Shown: positions 43,561-52,078 of the stretch, piece after piece
How positions within the stretch are numbered: the first letter of the stretch is position 1
Layout: the number at the start of each line of letters is the position of its first letter
Origin: JBQSUQ01 sp052384575
GTDB taxonomy: Bacteria > Pseudomonadota > Gammaproteobacteria > Enterobacterales > Pasteurellaceae
Assembly (NCBI GenBank): GCA_052384575.1
Contig: JBQSUQ010000004.1
Length of the DNA stretch: 64,000 nucleotides
Direction: 5' to 3' (one strand)
Translations under genes and position numbers: made by a program
The notes under the pieces: model-generated
What the model was told of the DNA's origin: nothing
Database searches by the model: none
Seen by the model: only the letters and a program-made list of their open reading frames with translations

Positions 43561-44115
43561 ATGATGCAACAAAATGAAGAAACCCATAAATTAGAAGATA
43601 TTATTGCGATTTTTGAGCAATGTTTTTTTGAAGAATATAACACGAAATTAGTGAAAGGCGGGGATGAGCCTGTGTATATTCCCGCAAATGAAAACGTGCC
43701 TTATCATGCAATTTATTTTGCGCGTGGTTATTATAGTAGCGCGTTACATGAAATTGCGCATTGGTTGGTTGCTGGTAAACAGCGTCGATTATTAGAAGAT
43801 TTTGGTTATTGGTATGAACCTGATGGGCGTTCAACTGAGCGTCAACGTGATTTTGAACAGGTTGAAGTAAAACCGCAAGCGATTGAATGGATTTTAGCTA
43901 CTGCAGCGAATTTCCGCTATTTTGCGAGCGCAGATAACTTAAATGGTAATCCTGGCGATACTTTACCGTTTAAACAAGCGGTTTATGATCAAGTAAAACT
44001 GTATGCGGAAAAAGGGTTGCCTAAACGAGCTGAAACGTTACGCAAAGCATTGGCCCACTTTTATCATACAGAAGATTGTATTGATTTAGCTAAATTTGAT
44101 ATTAGTCGTATTTAA
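43561..44115 (+). CDS. epmC: Elongation factor P hydroxylase EpmC
   Basis: A 184-residue protein of the YfcM/EpmC family, which hydroxylates the beta-lysyl-lysine on elongation factor P. The metal-binding motif LHEIAHWLVAGKQRR (about residue 61) and DFGYWYEPDGRS are diagnostic. Two ATG codons in a row begin the gene behind AAAGGAATA. It overlaps the convergent sanA-like gene tail to tail by 4 nt. Confidence 0.92.
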   Translation: MMQQNEETHKLEDIIAIFEQCFFEEYNTKLVKGGDEPVYIPANENVPYHAIYFARGYYSSALHEIAHWLVAGKQRRLLEDFGYWYEPDGRSTERQRDFEQVEVKPQAIEWILATAANFRYFASADNLNGNPGDTLPFKQAVYDQVKLYAEKGLPKRAETLRKALAHFYHTEDCIDLAKFDISRI

Positions 44116-44780
44116 CGACTAATTGGCGGAGGCAATGGCTCTGGCGAGCCTAAAAAGTGCGGTTCTTTTTCGGTCAATAATTCCCATACCATTAAGAATC
44201 GCGCTAACATTTCACGCAAACGGACTAAAGTATAAATATCGGGGTTGTCCGCAGCAAAACAAATGGCGTTAATATTGTGATAATTTGCAATAAACAGCGC
44301 CCGTTCACAATGAAAACGTTGCGAAATAATCAACATAGGTTCCGCTTTAAACACTTCTTTCGCGCGAATAATACTATCAAGCGTTCTGAAACCTGCATAA
44401 TCAGGAAATAAAAACTGTTCTTCAATGCCCATCTTAATTAAATCTTTTCTCATGGTGCGAGGTTCATTGTATTGCAATGTGCGGTTATCACCACTGAGCA
44501 GAATATAATCAATTTTTTTTGCATCAAATAAGGCTTTGGTGCTTTCAATACGGTGATTATAAAATTGATTAGGGGTATTTTTTGCAACGTATTTGGCGGT
44601 GCCGAGTAAAACGGCATAGGGGCGATAAGGTGTGTTGTCTATTTGATCATAAATTTGCGATTTGACGCTATAACCAACAAATTGATCCACAGCAAATAAA
44701 CTGATTATGCCTAAGCTTATCAACGCACTGGCACTATAAATAAGTCTTTTTGTGAAGGATTTATAAGGGATGTTTATCAT
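44112..44780 (-). CDS. sanA: SanA-like DUF218 membrane protein
   Basis: A 222-residue inner-membrane protein with one N-terminal membrane segment (about 13-32) and a DUF218 domain with AVLLGTAKYVA, YNHRIESTKALF, LLSGDNR and ISQRFHCERALFIA. It matches SanA (SfiX), linked in E. coli to vancomycin resistance at high temperature and to barrier function; the reaction is unknown. The other DUF218 protein of this window (13542) has two membrane segments and belongs to the ElyC branch. Confidence 0.85.
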   Translation of the reverse strand: MINIPYKSFTKRLIYSASALISLGIISLFAVDQFVGYSVKSQIYDQIDNTPYRPYAVLLGTAKYVAKNTPNQFYNHRIESTKALFDAKKIDYILLSGDNRTLQYNEPRTMRKDLIKMGIEEQFLFPDYAGFRTLDSIIRAKEVFKAEPMLIISQRFHCERALFIANYHNINAICFAADNPDIYTLVRLREMLARFLMVWELLTEKEPHFLGSPEPLPPPISR

Positions 44781-44878
44781 TGGGTTACAGCAATAGGTGT
44801 AATCTATCCATGTTCAGAATATAAGTACCATAAAGAAAAGTGCGGTGAAATTCAAGCGAATTTTCCAAAATAAATTTT

Positions 44879-44894
44879 AGCCATCTAAACGTCT
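44879..44894. promoter_or_regulatory. MetJ-like operator before metX
   Basis: Two adjacent 8-mers, AGCCATCT (6/8) and AAACGTCT (7/8), match the met box AGACGTCT. They lie directly upstream of a consensus -35 TTGACA (44903-44908) and about 80 bp before metX, consistent with methionine repression. Confidence 0.65.
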
Positions 44895-44974
44895 AAAATT
44901 TCTTGACAACTTAGGTACACGAAGGTAGTTTATAACTATTCAACTATAGGAACGCTTTCGTTAATGGAATAGTA

Positions 44975-46045
44975 ATGGCTGTAAAAAAAATCATTTTATT
45001 TGCGCAACAACCTTTAAATCTTGCTTTAGGTGGTGAACTTAAACATATTGAAGTTGCTTATCAAACTTACGGTACGTTAAACGCAGATAAAAGTAATGCG
45101 ATTTTATTATGTCATGCATTAACGGGAGATGCAGAACCTTATTTTGCTGAAGGCGGATCGGGTTGGTGGCAACACTTTATGGGAGAAGGGTTGGTTTTTG
45201 ATACCAGCAAATACTTTTTTATTTGTTCCAATGTGTTAGGCGGTTGTAAAGGCACAACGGGGCCATCTTCAATCAATCCCGACAGCCAAAAACCTTACGG
45301 CAGTCAATTCCCACATATTGTTGTACAGGATATCGTTCAAGTACAAAAAGCACTCATTGATTATTTGCAAATTCCTCATTTACATGCTGTTGTTGGCGGA
45401 TCATTTGGTGGTATGCAAGCTACACAATGGGCAATTAATTATCCTGATTTTATGGACAATGTGATTAATCTTTGTTCTTCTTTAACCTTTAGTGCTGAAG
45501 CTATTGGTTTTAATCATGTGATGCGTCAGGCGGTGATTAACGATCCTAATTTTAATAATGGCGACTATTATGACGGCGAGCCACCTCACAAAGGACTGGC
45601 AATAGCTAGAATGTTAGGTATGTTGACCTATCGGACGGATATTCAGTTAGCCAAAGCATTTGGGCGCGCGATGAAATCAGAAGGGCAATTCTGGGGGGAT
45701 TTGTTCCAAGTCGAAAGCTATTTGAGTTATCAAGGCAAGAAGTTTTTAGATCGTTTTGATGCCAATAGCTATTTGCATTTATTACGAGCTTTAGATTTGT
45801 ATGATCCTGCATTGGGGTTTGATAATATGCAACAGGCACTTTCTCGCATTAAAGCGCGTTATACCTTAGTTGCAGTCGCCAATGATCAATTATTTAAACT
45901 GGTTGATTTACACAAAAGTCGTCATTTATTAGAACAAAGCCAAGTGAATTTACAATATTTTGAATTTGAATCCGATTATGGCCATGACGCTTTTTTAGTG
46001 GATTATGACATATTTGAAGGGAAAATTCGGGCAGGATTAAATTAA
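44975..46045 (+). CDS. metX: Homoserine O-acetyltransferase
   Basis: Alpha/beta hydrolase-fold enzyme that acetylates homoserine from acetyl-CoA, first committed step to methionine. The 356-residue protein has HALTGDAEPY, the GCKGTTGPSS loop, the nucleophile serine in VVGGSFGGMQATQWA (about residue 141), and the catalytic Asp/His pair near the end (YDIFEGK, SDYGHDAFLVD). The product feeds MetY encoded at 8517-9785. MetX of this kind is acetyl- rather than succinyl-specific in Haemophilus; substrate choice cannot be proved by eye. Upstream lies a MetJ-like operator. Confidence 0.93.
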   Translation: MAVKKIILFAQQPLNLALGGELKHIEVAYQTYGTLNADKSNAILLCHALTGDAEPYFAEGGSGWWQHFMGEGLVFDTSKYFFICSNVLGGCKGTTGPSSINPDSQKPYGSQFPHIVVQDIVQVQKALIDYLQIPHLHAVVGGSFGGMQATQWAINYPDFMDNVINLCSSLTFSAEAIGFNHVMRQAVINDPNFNNGDYYDGEPPHKGLAIARMLGMLTYRTDIQLAKAFGRAMKSEGQFWGDLFQVESYLSYQGKKFLDRFDANSYLHLLRALDLYDPALGFDNMQQALSRIKARYTLVAVANDQLFKLVDLHKSRHLLEQSQVNLQYFEFESDYGHDAFLVDYDIFEGKIRAGLN

Positions 46046-46062
46046 TCCTGCTCGACAACAGA

Positions 46063-46785
46063 TTAGCAAGGTAACTTGATTTCTCGAATTGCCATATTCA
46101 GCCCATCGATCATTAATAAACGACCGCACAAATTCTTGCCAATATTTAACCGCACTTTTATGGCCTCTAAAGCTTGAATAGAACCTACAATGCCGACAAT
46201 AGGAGAGAGCACACCAGCCTCAACACAGGTTAACGCGTTCTCGCCAAATAATTGGCTTAAATTGCGATAAGTTGGGGATTTCGGTTCATAAGTGAACACC
46301 GATATTAAACCTTCCATTCGAATTGCTGCGCCTGAAATCAGTGGAATTTTGGCTTGTTGGCAACAACGATCTAGCTGATTTCGCGTATCCACGTTATCAG
46401 TACAGTCTAAGATCACATCAAAGTGCGGTATAATTTCAGCGAGTTTTTCTTCGCCGAGTAAACCGTTAATGGTCTCAATTTGAACGTGAGGATTTAATTG
46501 TTGCAACGCGATTTTGGCAGATTCCACTTTTGGCATATCTAAGCGACTATCATTATGCAAGACTTGGCGCTGTAAATTCGATAATGAAACAGTATCGAAA
46601 TCTAATAAAGTTAAATGGCCCACGCCTGCAGTGGCTAAATATTGGCTCGCTGCACAACCTAAACCACCTAAACCAACAATTAACATTCGACTGTCTTTTA
46701 ATTTTTCTTGCCCGTCAAAGTCCACCGATTTGAGAATAATTTGGCGGTTATAACGTAATTCTTCTTGATAACTTAATTCAGCCAT
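46063..46785 (-). CDS. moeB: Molybdopterin-synthase adenylyltransferase MoeB
   Basis: E1-like enzyme that adenylates the MoaD C-terminus. The 240-residue protein has the ATP loop VGLGGLGCAASQYLA (about residue 33), the SNLQRQVLH block and DCTDNVDTRNQLD. It differs from E. coli MoeB: the CxxC zinc pair before LFGENALTC is replaced (PTYRNLSQLFGE), and the C-terminal CxxC tail is missing, the chain ending REIKLPC. It starts one base after the moeA stop, so moeA-moeB is a coupled operon. Confidence 0.95.
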   Translation of the reverse strand: MAELSYQEELRYNRQIILKSVDFDGQEKLKDSRMLIVGLGGLGCAASQYLATAGVGHLTLLDFDTVSLSNLQRQVLHNDSRLDMPKVESAKIALQQLNPHVQIETINGLLGEEKLAEIIPHFDVILDCTDNVDTRNQLDRCCQQAKIPLISGAAIRMEGLISVFTYEPKSPTYRNLSQLFGENALTCVEAGVLSPIVGIVGSIQALEAIKVRLNIGKNLCGRLLMIDGLNMAIREIKLPC

Positions 46786-46786
46786 A

Positions 46787-47998
46787 TTAACTCAACAAAT
46801 AATTAAAGGGTTCAATGGTCACATTTTCACCAATTGCAACATTACCGCGTTCTTGTTCCAAACGAATAAAACAATTGCTTTTCACAAAAGAGCTAAATAA
46901 ATGAGAACCTTGGAAACCCACTGGCTCAACTTCAATTTGACCTTGTTCATTCACTTGATAAAAGCCACGTTGGAAATCTAGGCGCCCAACTGCTTTTTTC
47001 ATCGGTTTTTTAGCAATAGCGGGCAATGTTTGAGGAGGAACATAATTTGCACCTGATAATTTTGCAATAACAGGTTGCACTAATTGATAAAAAGTGACCA
47101 AAGCAGAAACCGGATTTCCTGGTAAACCACAGAACCACGCTTGAGGCAATTTACCAAAGGCAAAAGGTTTGCCCGGTTTAATTGCTAATTTCCAGAAATT
47201 AATTTCGCCCACATTTTCTAAAACTGTTTTGGTAAAATCAGCTTCACCCACAGAAACACCACCACTAGTAATAACTAAATCAGCTTGTTCTTGTGCTTGC
47301 ATAAATGCTTGCTCAAATTGTGCTGGATTATCAGGTAAAATGCCAAAATCCAATACATCGCAACTTAATTTTTCTAACATTAAGCGTACAGCAAAGCGGT
47401 TAGTATCATAAATTTGTCCTGATTTTAATGGTTGCCCAACAGGAACTAATTCATCGCCAGTTGATAAGATAGCCACTTTCAGACGAGGATATACTGCCAC
47501 GTTTTCAATACCCAAAGAGGCTAGGAGTGGCAAAGAAACTGCGGTGAGTTTTTCGCCTTTTTTCAACACAACATCACCCTGAGACACATCTTCGCCAATG
47601 CGACGAATATTTTTCCCTAATTTAGGCATTGATGAAAAGGTTACAGTGCCGTCATCATTTAAGGTAACTTCTTCTTGCATAACAACTGCATCCGTCCCTT
47701 CGGGAATCATTGCACCTGTCATAATTCTCACCACACTTTGTTCTTGCCATTCAGCAGAAAAAGGATTGCCAGCAAAGGATTTTCCCGCAATTTCTAATTT
47801 CATGGATTGTTGTAAATCCGCTAAACGAACTGCATAACCATCCATTGCGGAATTATCAAAAGAAGGCACGTTAATTGGAGAAATAATATCTTCAGCACAG
47901 ATGAAATTAACTGCTTGATGAATAGGTAATTGAAATGTTGTATTTGGACTTGGAAGAGTAGTTAATATTTTATCAAGAGCTTGATCTAACGTTAGCAT
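46787..47998 (-). CDS. moeA: Molybdopterin molybdenumtransferase MoeA
   Basis: Inserts molybdate into adenylated molybdopterin. The 403-residue protein has the four-domain MoeA layout: PSFDNSAMDGYAVR (about 44), RIMTGAMIPEGTDAVVMQEE (about 88), the MoCF fold with LSTGDELV and TSGGVSVGEADF (about 245), GLPGNPVSALVTF (about 293) and a small C-terminal domain. First gene of moeAB, divergent from folE. In H. influenzae these three genes are also neighbours. Confidence 0.96.
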   Translation of the reverse strand: MLTLDQALDKILTTLPSPNTTFQLPIHQAVNFICAEDIISPINVPSFDNSAMDGYAVRLADLQQSMKLEIAGKSFAGNPFSAEWQEQSVVRIMTGAMIPEGTDAVVMQEEVTLNDDGTVTFSSMPKLGKNIRRIGEDVSQGDVVLKKGEKLTAVSLPLLASLGIENVAVYPRLKVAILSTGDELVPVGQPLKSGQIYDTNRFAVRLMLEKLSCDVLDFGILPDNPAQFEQAFMQAQEQADLVITSGGVSVGEADFTKTVLENVGEINFWKLAIKPGKPFAFGKLPQAWFCGLPGNPVSALVTFYQLVQPVIAKLSGANYVPPQTLPAIAKKPMKKAVGRLDFQRGFYQVNEQGQIEVEPVGFQGSHLFSSFVKSNCFIRLEQERGNVAIGENVTIEPFNYLLS

Positions 47999-48133
47999 AA
48001 TGAAATCCTTCTCAGTTTCAATTTTGTTCTTTATTTTATACTAAAACTTTTCATACTGCCTAACGAATATTCTCATTTTATTCTTGTAAGAATGTTTGCT
48101 AGAATAGCCGATTATTTTGTATGGGAGTTACAA

Positions 48134-48796
48134 ATGGGCAATATTTCAGTAGAAGCAGCTAAAGTGCGTAATGCTTTAGTTGAAAAGGGGATTGAAACCC
48201 CAATGATTGATATTAATTTAACGCAAACCAAAGATGAACGTCGCACTCAAATTGAAAGCAAAATGCGCGAAGTGCTAGCGTTAATTGGTTTAGATTTAAA
48301 AGATGATAGCATTGAAGAAACACCTCATCGTTTAGCTAAAATGTTCGTTGATGAGATTTTTAGCGGTTTAGATTATGCAAATTTTCCTAAAATCACCAAT
48401 ATAGAAAATCGTATGAAAGTCAGCGAAATGGTGTTAGTGAATGATGTAACATTAACCAGCACCTGTGAACACCATTTTGTGACTATTGATGGCACCGTTT
48501 CTGTTGCATATTATCCCAAAAAATGGGTAATCGGTTTATCTAAGATTAATCGAGTAGTAGCGTTTTTTGCTCAACGTCCGCAAGTGCAAGAACGTTTAAC
48601 TGAACAAATTTTATTAGCATTTCAAACAATCCTTGAAACTGAAGATGTCGCAGTTTATGTAAAAGCAACGCATTTTTGTGTGAAATGTCGTGGGATTAAA
48701 GATAGTAATAGTTACACCGTCACCTCAGCATTTGGTGGTGTATTCCTTGATGACAGAGAAACTCGCAAAGAATTCTTAACACTGATCAATAAGTAA
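48134..48796 (+). CDS. folE: GTP cyclohydrolase I
   Basis: Converts GTP to dihydroneopterin triphosphate, first step of folate synthesis. From the start chosen (MGNISVEAAKVRNAL) it has 220 residues. Zinc ligands are visible in STCEHHFV (about 108) and HFCVKCRGIKD (about 178); GLSKINRVVAFFAQRPQVQERLTEQI is the family core. ATG 48134 follows GGGAG; an in-frame ATG at 48092 lies in the promoter (TAGAAT). It is a single gene, with a terminator behind. Confidence 0.96.
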   Translation: MGNISVEAAKVRNALVEKGIETPMIDINLTQTKDERRTQIESKMREVLALIGLDLKDDSIEETPHRLAKMFVDEIFSGLDYANFPKITNIENRMKVSEMVLVNDVTLTSTCEHHFVTIDGTVSVAYYPKKWVIGLSKINRVVAFFAQRPQVQERLTEQILLAFQTILETEDVAVYVKATHFCVKCRGIKDSNSYTVTSAFGGVFLDDRETRKEFLTLINK

Positions 48797-48837
48797 AAGT
48801 GCGGTCAAATCTAGCTACTTTTTATAAATAAACATCT

Positions 48838-48870
48838 AAAAATGGGCGTAATATTAACGCTCATTTTTAT
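48838..48870 (+). terminator. Terminator of folE
   Basis: AAAAATGGGCGT and ACGCTCATTTTTAT pair around seven bases with one mismatch. Confidence 0.8.
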
Positions 48871-49482
48871 TATCTAAATTTATTCACATCATCAGATTTC
48901 ATTGAAATATATAAGAACAATTCATTGCTTTTTAAATATCTTATAACACAGCTACAAACATATTAAAGCCAATCTTAATATATTTATATGATCGGTCGCT
49001 TAAAATTATCCAACATTTCTTATCTAATCATAAAAACTTCTTATTAAAAATAAATTTCGTTAACTTCAATTTCAGTAACAATCCATACTGAAAATCATTT
49101 TATTAAAAATAGAGGACACAAAAGTGACTTGTTTAATATTTAATTTAACATAATATACATTATGCGAAATTAGTTACAATGTTAGCGAAAACTACGTAAT
49201 AATAAAATCATTGAGTTATAAACTGTATTGATAGCCTAGTTTAACAAGGCAATGAAATGGAAAATTGAAATGATTTAAGGCGGAAAATGCCGAAATATAT
49301 CCACAAATGCGGGTACGTCCTCGTAAATATTTTATTAGTAGATCACTTTACTAAATATGCAGAGCACTAATAAAATATAACGAAAAAATTAATAGATTAC
49401 CGCAGAATATTATGCTAGAGTCCAAATATTAGAATTCCCGAACTTATATGGTTATTTTTTTGAACTAAAATAAAGAGGCTAT
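48871..49482. other. AT-rich gap without recognisable genes
   Basis: About 610 bp, much richer in A and T than its surroundings. I see no reading frame with a ribosome site, no tRNA, no riboswitch signature and no uptake sequence. One small inverted repeat, TTTCAGTA to TACTGAAA (49069-49095), stands out. The last 15 bp hold the AAGAGG ribosome site of the next gene. Confidence 0.6.
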
Positions 49483-49833
49483 ATGAATAATAAAACATCT
49501 GAAATGATTAAATGTCCATTTTGTTTTACTGAATCCGAGCGAGGTATCTCTGTATGTCGTGGTTGTCAAGCAACAGTTAAATATGGAGAAAGTGTACTCC
49601 CTTATTTCGTTATATCGCTAGTTGTAGGTTTAGTAGGCGGATTTTATCTATTGCGTTTTTTGGGAGAACATATTTTTACATCAATACAACATTTAAGTAA
49701 AACTGCTGGCTGGACTTTATTTGGCATTATTGCAATAGTACTATTTTCATTGTCCCTTTATGCTTTACTAATCTATGTTAGAAGTCCTGATGCAAAAAAT
49801 AAGGTAACATTTTATAGATATATGCCTAAATAA
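49483..49833 (+). CDS. Zinc-ribbon membrane protein, unknown function
   Basis: A 116-residue protein. Residues 11-29 form a four-cysteine zinc ribbon (CPFC, then CRGC), followed by two transmembrane segments (about 41-60 and 75-97) and a short polar tail. It has the same plan and the same CPFC...C-x-GCQA pattern as the protein at 52079-52372, so the two are probably paralogues. No family function known to me. It stands alone behind an AT-rich gap and ends at a terminator shared with the antitoxin-like gene. Confidence 0.75.
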   Translation: MNNKTSEMIKCPFCFTESERGISVCRGCQATVKYGESVLPYFVISLVVGLVGGFYLLRFLGEHIFTSIQHLSKTAGWTLFGIIAIVLFSLSLYALLIYVRSPDAKNKVTFYRYMPK

Positions 49834-49838
49834 TGTAA

Positions 49839-49863
49839 TAAAGCCGATATTCGTCGGCTTTAT
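49839..49863. terminator. Terminator between zinc-ribbon gene and VbhA-like gene
   Basis: AAAGCCGA and TCGGCTTT form a short stem with A/T runs; it overlaps the stop codon of the minus-strand gene. Confidence 0.7.
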
Positions 49864-50045
49864 AAACCTTTATTGATGGCATCAATAAATTCTTTATCAA
49901 ACTCCTCTTTATCTAAAATACCATCTGCATAATTTTCTGCGATTTTCCATAGTTCTTTTGATAAAACTACGCCATCGAGTTCAAGAGTTGCCTTTGCATA
50001 CTCAATAGCCTCACGTCTAATGCGTTTTTCAGCTTCTGAAATCAT
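49860..50045 (-). CDS. VbhA-like antitoxin protein, no Fic partner nearby
   Basis: A 61-residue helical protein. Its pattern RRxAxxYAKATLELDG...ELWKIAENYADGILDKEEF lines up with VbhA, the class I antitoxin that blocks Fic adenylyltransferases by an inhibitory helix with motif (S/T)xxxE(G/N). Here the motif reads TLELDG, so the key glutamate appears to be aspartate. No Fic protein (HxFx(D/E)GN motif) is encoded in the window. Start 50045 is chosen because AAGG lies at a usable distance; a GTG three codons upstream is the alternative. It lies 41 nt behind the HAD-like gene and may share its transcript. Confidence 0.65.
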   Translation of the reverse strand: MISEAEKRIRREAIEYAKATLELDGVVLSKELWKIAENYADGILDKEEFDKEFIDAINKGL

Positions 50046-50086
50046 AATAATCACCTTTTATAAAATTTTGCTCTTATAATTGATAT

Positions 50087-50506
50087 TTATAAGTAAGCTC
50101 GCATACTAAAATCATATTGTTGAATTTGATCAGCTGTTAACAATCCCTTTTTATGTAACATTTCTGCTGCCCATTTCCAATCAACACAAGGACGGTAATA
50201 ATGGCAAGGAAAGGTTTGGATTCCTAATGCGATATCATCAATAATTAAATCACCAAACGCTTTTGGTGAACTGGTAAATTTATGCTGCTGTGGATTAACA
50301 TTAATCCCATATAGGCTAATCTTATTTTGTTTAAACCAATTCAGCGCATCTTCTAAATAACAATCTTCTGCACGCATGGTAAATAAAATAAGGTTATGTC
50401 CATTTTTTACTAAATCTCTGAGCACTTGCGCTGCGCCAATATCTTCGCCAACTTTAGGAAAGCTATGCGTCACGCAAGTGCCATCAAAATCAATCAAAAT
50501 ATTCAT
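50087..50506 (-). CDS. HAD-superfamily-like small hydrolase
   Basis: A 139-residue protein with the HAD nucleophile motif ILIDFDGTCVTH at its N-terminus (Asp about 6 and 8), ILFTMRAED as motif II (about 40) and LIIDDIALG as the acidic motif (about 87). Such short HAD proteins without a cap domain often act on small phosphoesters; no substrate can be named. It starts 27 nt downstream of the sbcB stop on the same strand, so it is probably the second gene of an sbcB transcript. Confidence 0.78.
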   Translation of the reverse strand: MNILIDFDGTCVTHSFPKVGEDIGAAQVLRDLVKNGHNLILFTMRAEDCYLEDALNWFKQNKISLYGINVNPQQHKFTSSPKAFGDLIIDDIALGIQTFPCHYYRPCVDWKWAAEMLHKKGLLTADQIQQYDFSMRAYL

Positions 50507-50533
50507 TATTTCTATTTTATGTTACATTGTCAC

Positions 50534-51949
50534 TTAAAGTAATTTTGCGGCATATTCATAAACTTGATGTAATAATGCTAAGTTTTCGGGATTATCGGCA
50601 TTTAAATTAGCTAATTCTTGCATTCTTTGCTCAAAATCCACCGCACTTTGTTCTAATTTTCGACGACGATAACGTTCCCATTGCAATTGTTCAGTACGAT
50701 TTAATGTTTTAAAGAAATGTCTTGCACGATAATGAAACAATAAATCAGGGATTCGACTATCTTCAAAGGTTAATCCCGATTCCCCAAGTTTTTCCGCCGG
50801 CAATTGACGCAGAATCGCCATATTGTTTTTATCATTAAAACTAAAGAAACCGTTATATAGCTCAGTTTCTACGTTGTCACTTTTCTCAAAAATGCGTTCA
50901 TCCCTGAAAATATCCTCTACTTTTGACCGCACTTCATTTGATTGGCGTAACTTCTGTAGATTTTGCAAACAATATTCTCTATCAATACCTAAACGTTGTG
51001 CATTTTCAGGTAATAAGGTTTTTGCAGGAGCAAGAATTGGGCATTTATTAATATGAACCAGTTTTAATGGCACCGGTAAAATATCCTGTTCCAATAATTC
51101 TGCTTTAGGCGTATATAAATTTTGTCGTAATTCCACCGCACTTTTATGCAATAAATCCGTTATATCTGCACTTAAATCACAAACGATCACTGCATTTTTG
51201 TTGATTGGGTGCCAGGCTAAAGGCACAACCCAAGCCGTATTGCCGCGATAATTGCCCAACATCCCCGAAACATGAACCAATGGCGTCATATTAGCAGTAT
51301 CAATAAGTTGCTCTACTGCCCTTTTTTCCCTGTTTTCAAAGAAAAATTGAAACAGTTTAGGTTGTTTTTCTTTGATCAATTTTGCCATTGCAATAGTGGC
51401 ATACACATCTGCCATTGCATCATGGGCGTTACTATGCTCTATGCCATTTGCCTGAGTTAATTTTTCTAATCGAAAAGACGGAACACCTTCATCGTCAAAT
51501 GCCCATTCAATGCCTTCTGGACGTAATGCATAGCAAGCACGCACAACATCCAATAAATCCCAACGAGAATTACCATTTTTCCAGCTGTATTCATAGGGAT
51601 CAATAAAATTACGATAAAAGGTATAACGCGTCATTTCATCATCATAGCGAATGTTGTTATAGCCCATTACGCAGGTGTTAGGTTGGCTAAATTCCGCTAA
51701 AATACGGGCTGCAAATTCTGGTTCCGGTAGTCCTTTTTCATTACATTCCTGCGGTGTAATACCTGTTACCAACACCGCTTCTGGCGAAGGTAAATAATCA
51801 TTGGTTTGCTTACAATACAACATAACTGGCTCACCAATAATATTAAAATCCGCATCAGTGCGAATGCCTGCAAATTGTGCGGGGCGATCGCTAGCAGGAT
51901 TCACCCCGAAACTCTCGTAATCGTAAATAAAAAAGCTAAATTCAGACAT
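50534..51949 (-). CDS. sbcB: Exodeoxyribonuclease I
   Basis: 3'-5' single-strand DNA exonuclease of recombination and mismatch repair. The 471-residue protein has DEDD exonuclease motifs: FFIYDYESFGVNPASDRPAQFA (about 5), GYNNIRYDDEMTRY (about 97) and SNAHDAMADVYATIAMAKLI (about 180), then the SH3-like and C-terminal helical domains typical of ExoI (WERYRRRKLEQ). Length is standard. Confidence 0.96.
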   Translation of the reverse strand: MSEFSFFIYDYESFGVNPASDRPAQFAGIRTDADFNIIGEPVMLYCKQTNDYLPSPEAVLVTGITPQECNEKGLPEPEFAARILAEFSQPNTCVMGYNNIRYDDEMTRYTFYRNFIDPYEYSWKNGNSRWDLLDVVRACYALRPEGIEWAFDDEGVPSFRLEKLTQANGIEHSNAHDAMADVYATIAMAKLIKEKQPKLFQFFFENREKRAVEQLIDTANMTPLVHVSGMLGNYRGNTAWVVPLAWHPINKNAVIVCDLSADITDLLHKSAVELRQNLYTPKAELLEQDILPVPLKLVHINKCPILAPAKTLLPENAQRLGIDREYCLQNLQKLRQSNEVRSKVEDIFRDERIFEKSDNVETELYNGFFSFNDKNNMAILRQLPAEKLGESGLTFEDSRIPDLLFHYRARHFFKTLNRTEQLQWERYRRRKLEQSAVDFEQRMQELANLNADNPENLALLHQVYEYAAKLL

Positions 51950-52029
51950 AATAAATTGCTTTAGTAGAAATTTGGTAAAATTCTAGCACAGATTAAAACT
52001 CGGAGGAAATGCACCGCAGTTTTAGCAAA

Positions 52030-52065
52030 AAATAAACCCAGCGATTTTGCTGGGTTTATTTTTTA
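52030..52065 (-). terminator. Terminator after the second zinc-ribbon gene
   Basis: AATAAACCCAGC and GCTGGGTTTATT form a long stem with A and T runs on both sides. It lies just downstream of the minus-strand gene at 52079 and upstream of sbcB. Confidence 0.85.
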
Positions 52066-52078
52066 TATGATATTTATC

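Noticed and set aside
46028..46054. Terminator at the end of metX
   Set aside because: A stem (GGGCAGGATTAA / TTAATCCTGCTC) exists but there is no T run on either side.
48092..48133. Extension of folE
   Set aside because: It covers the likely -10 box; ATG 48134 has a ribosome site and the family start.
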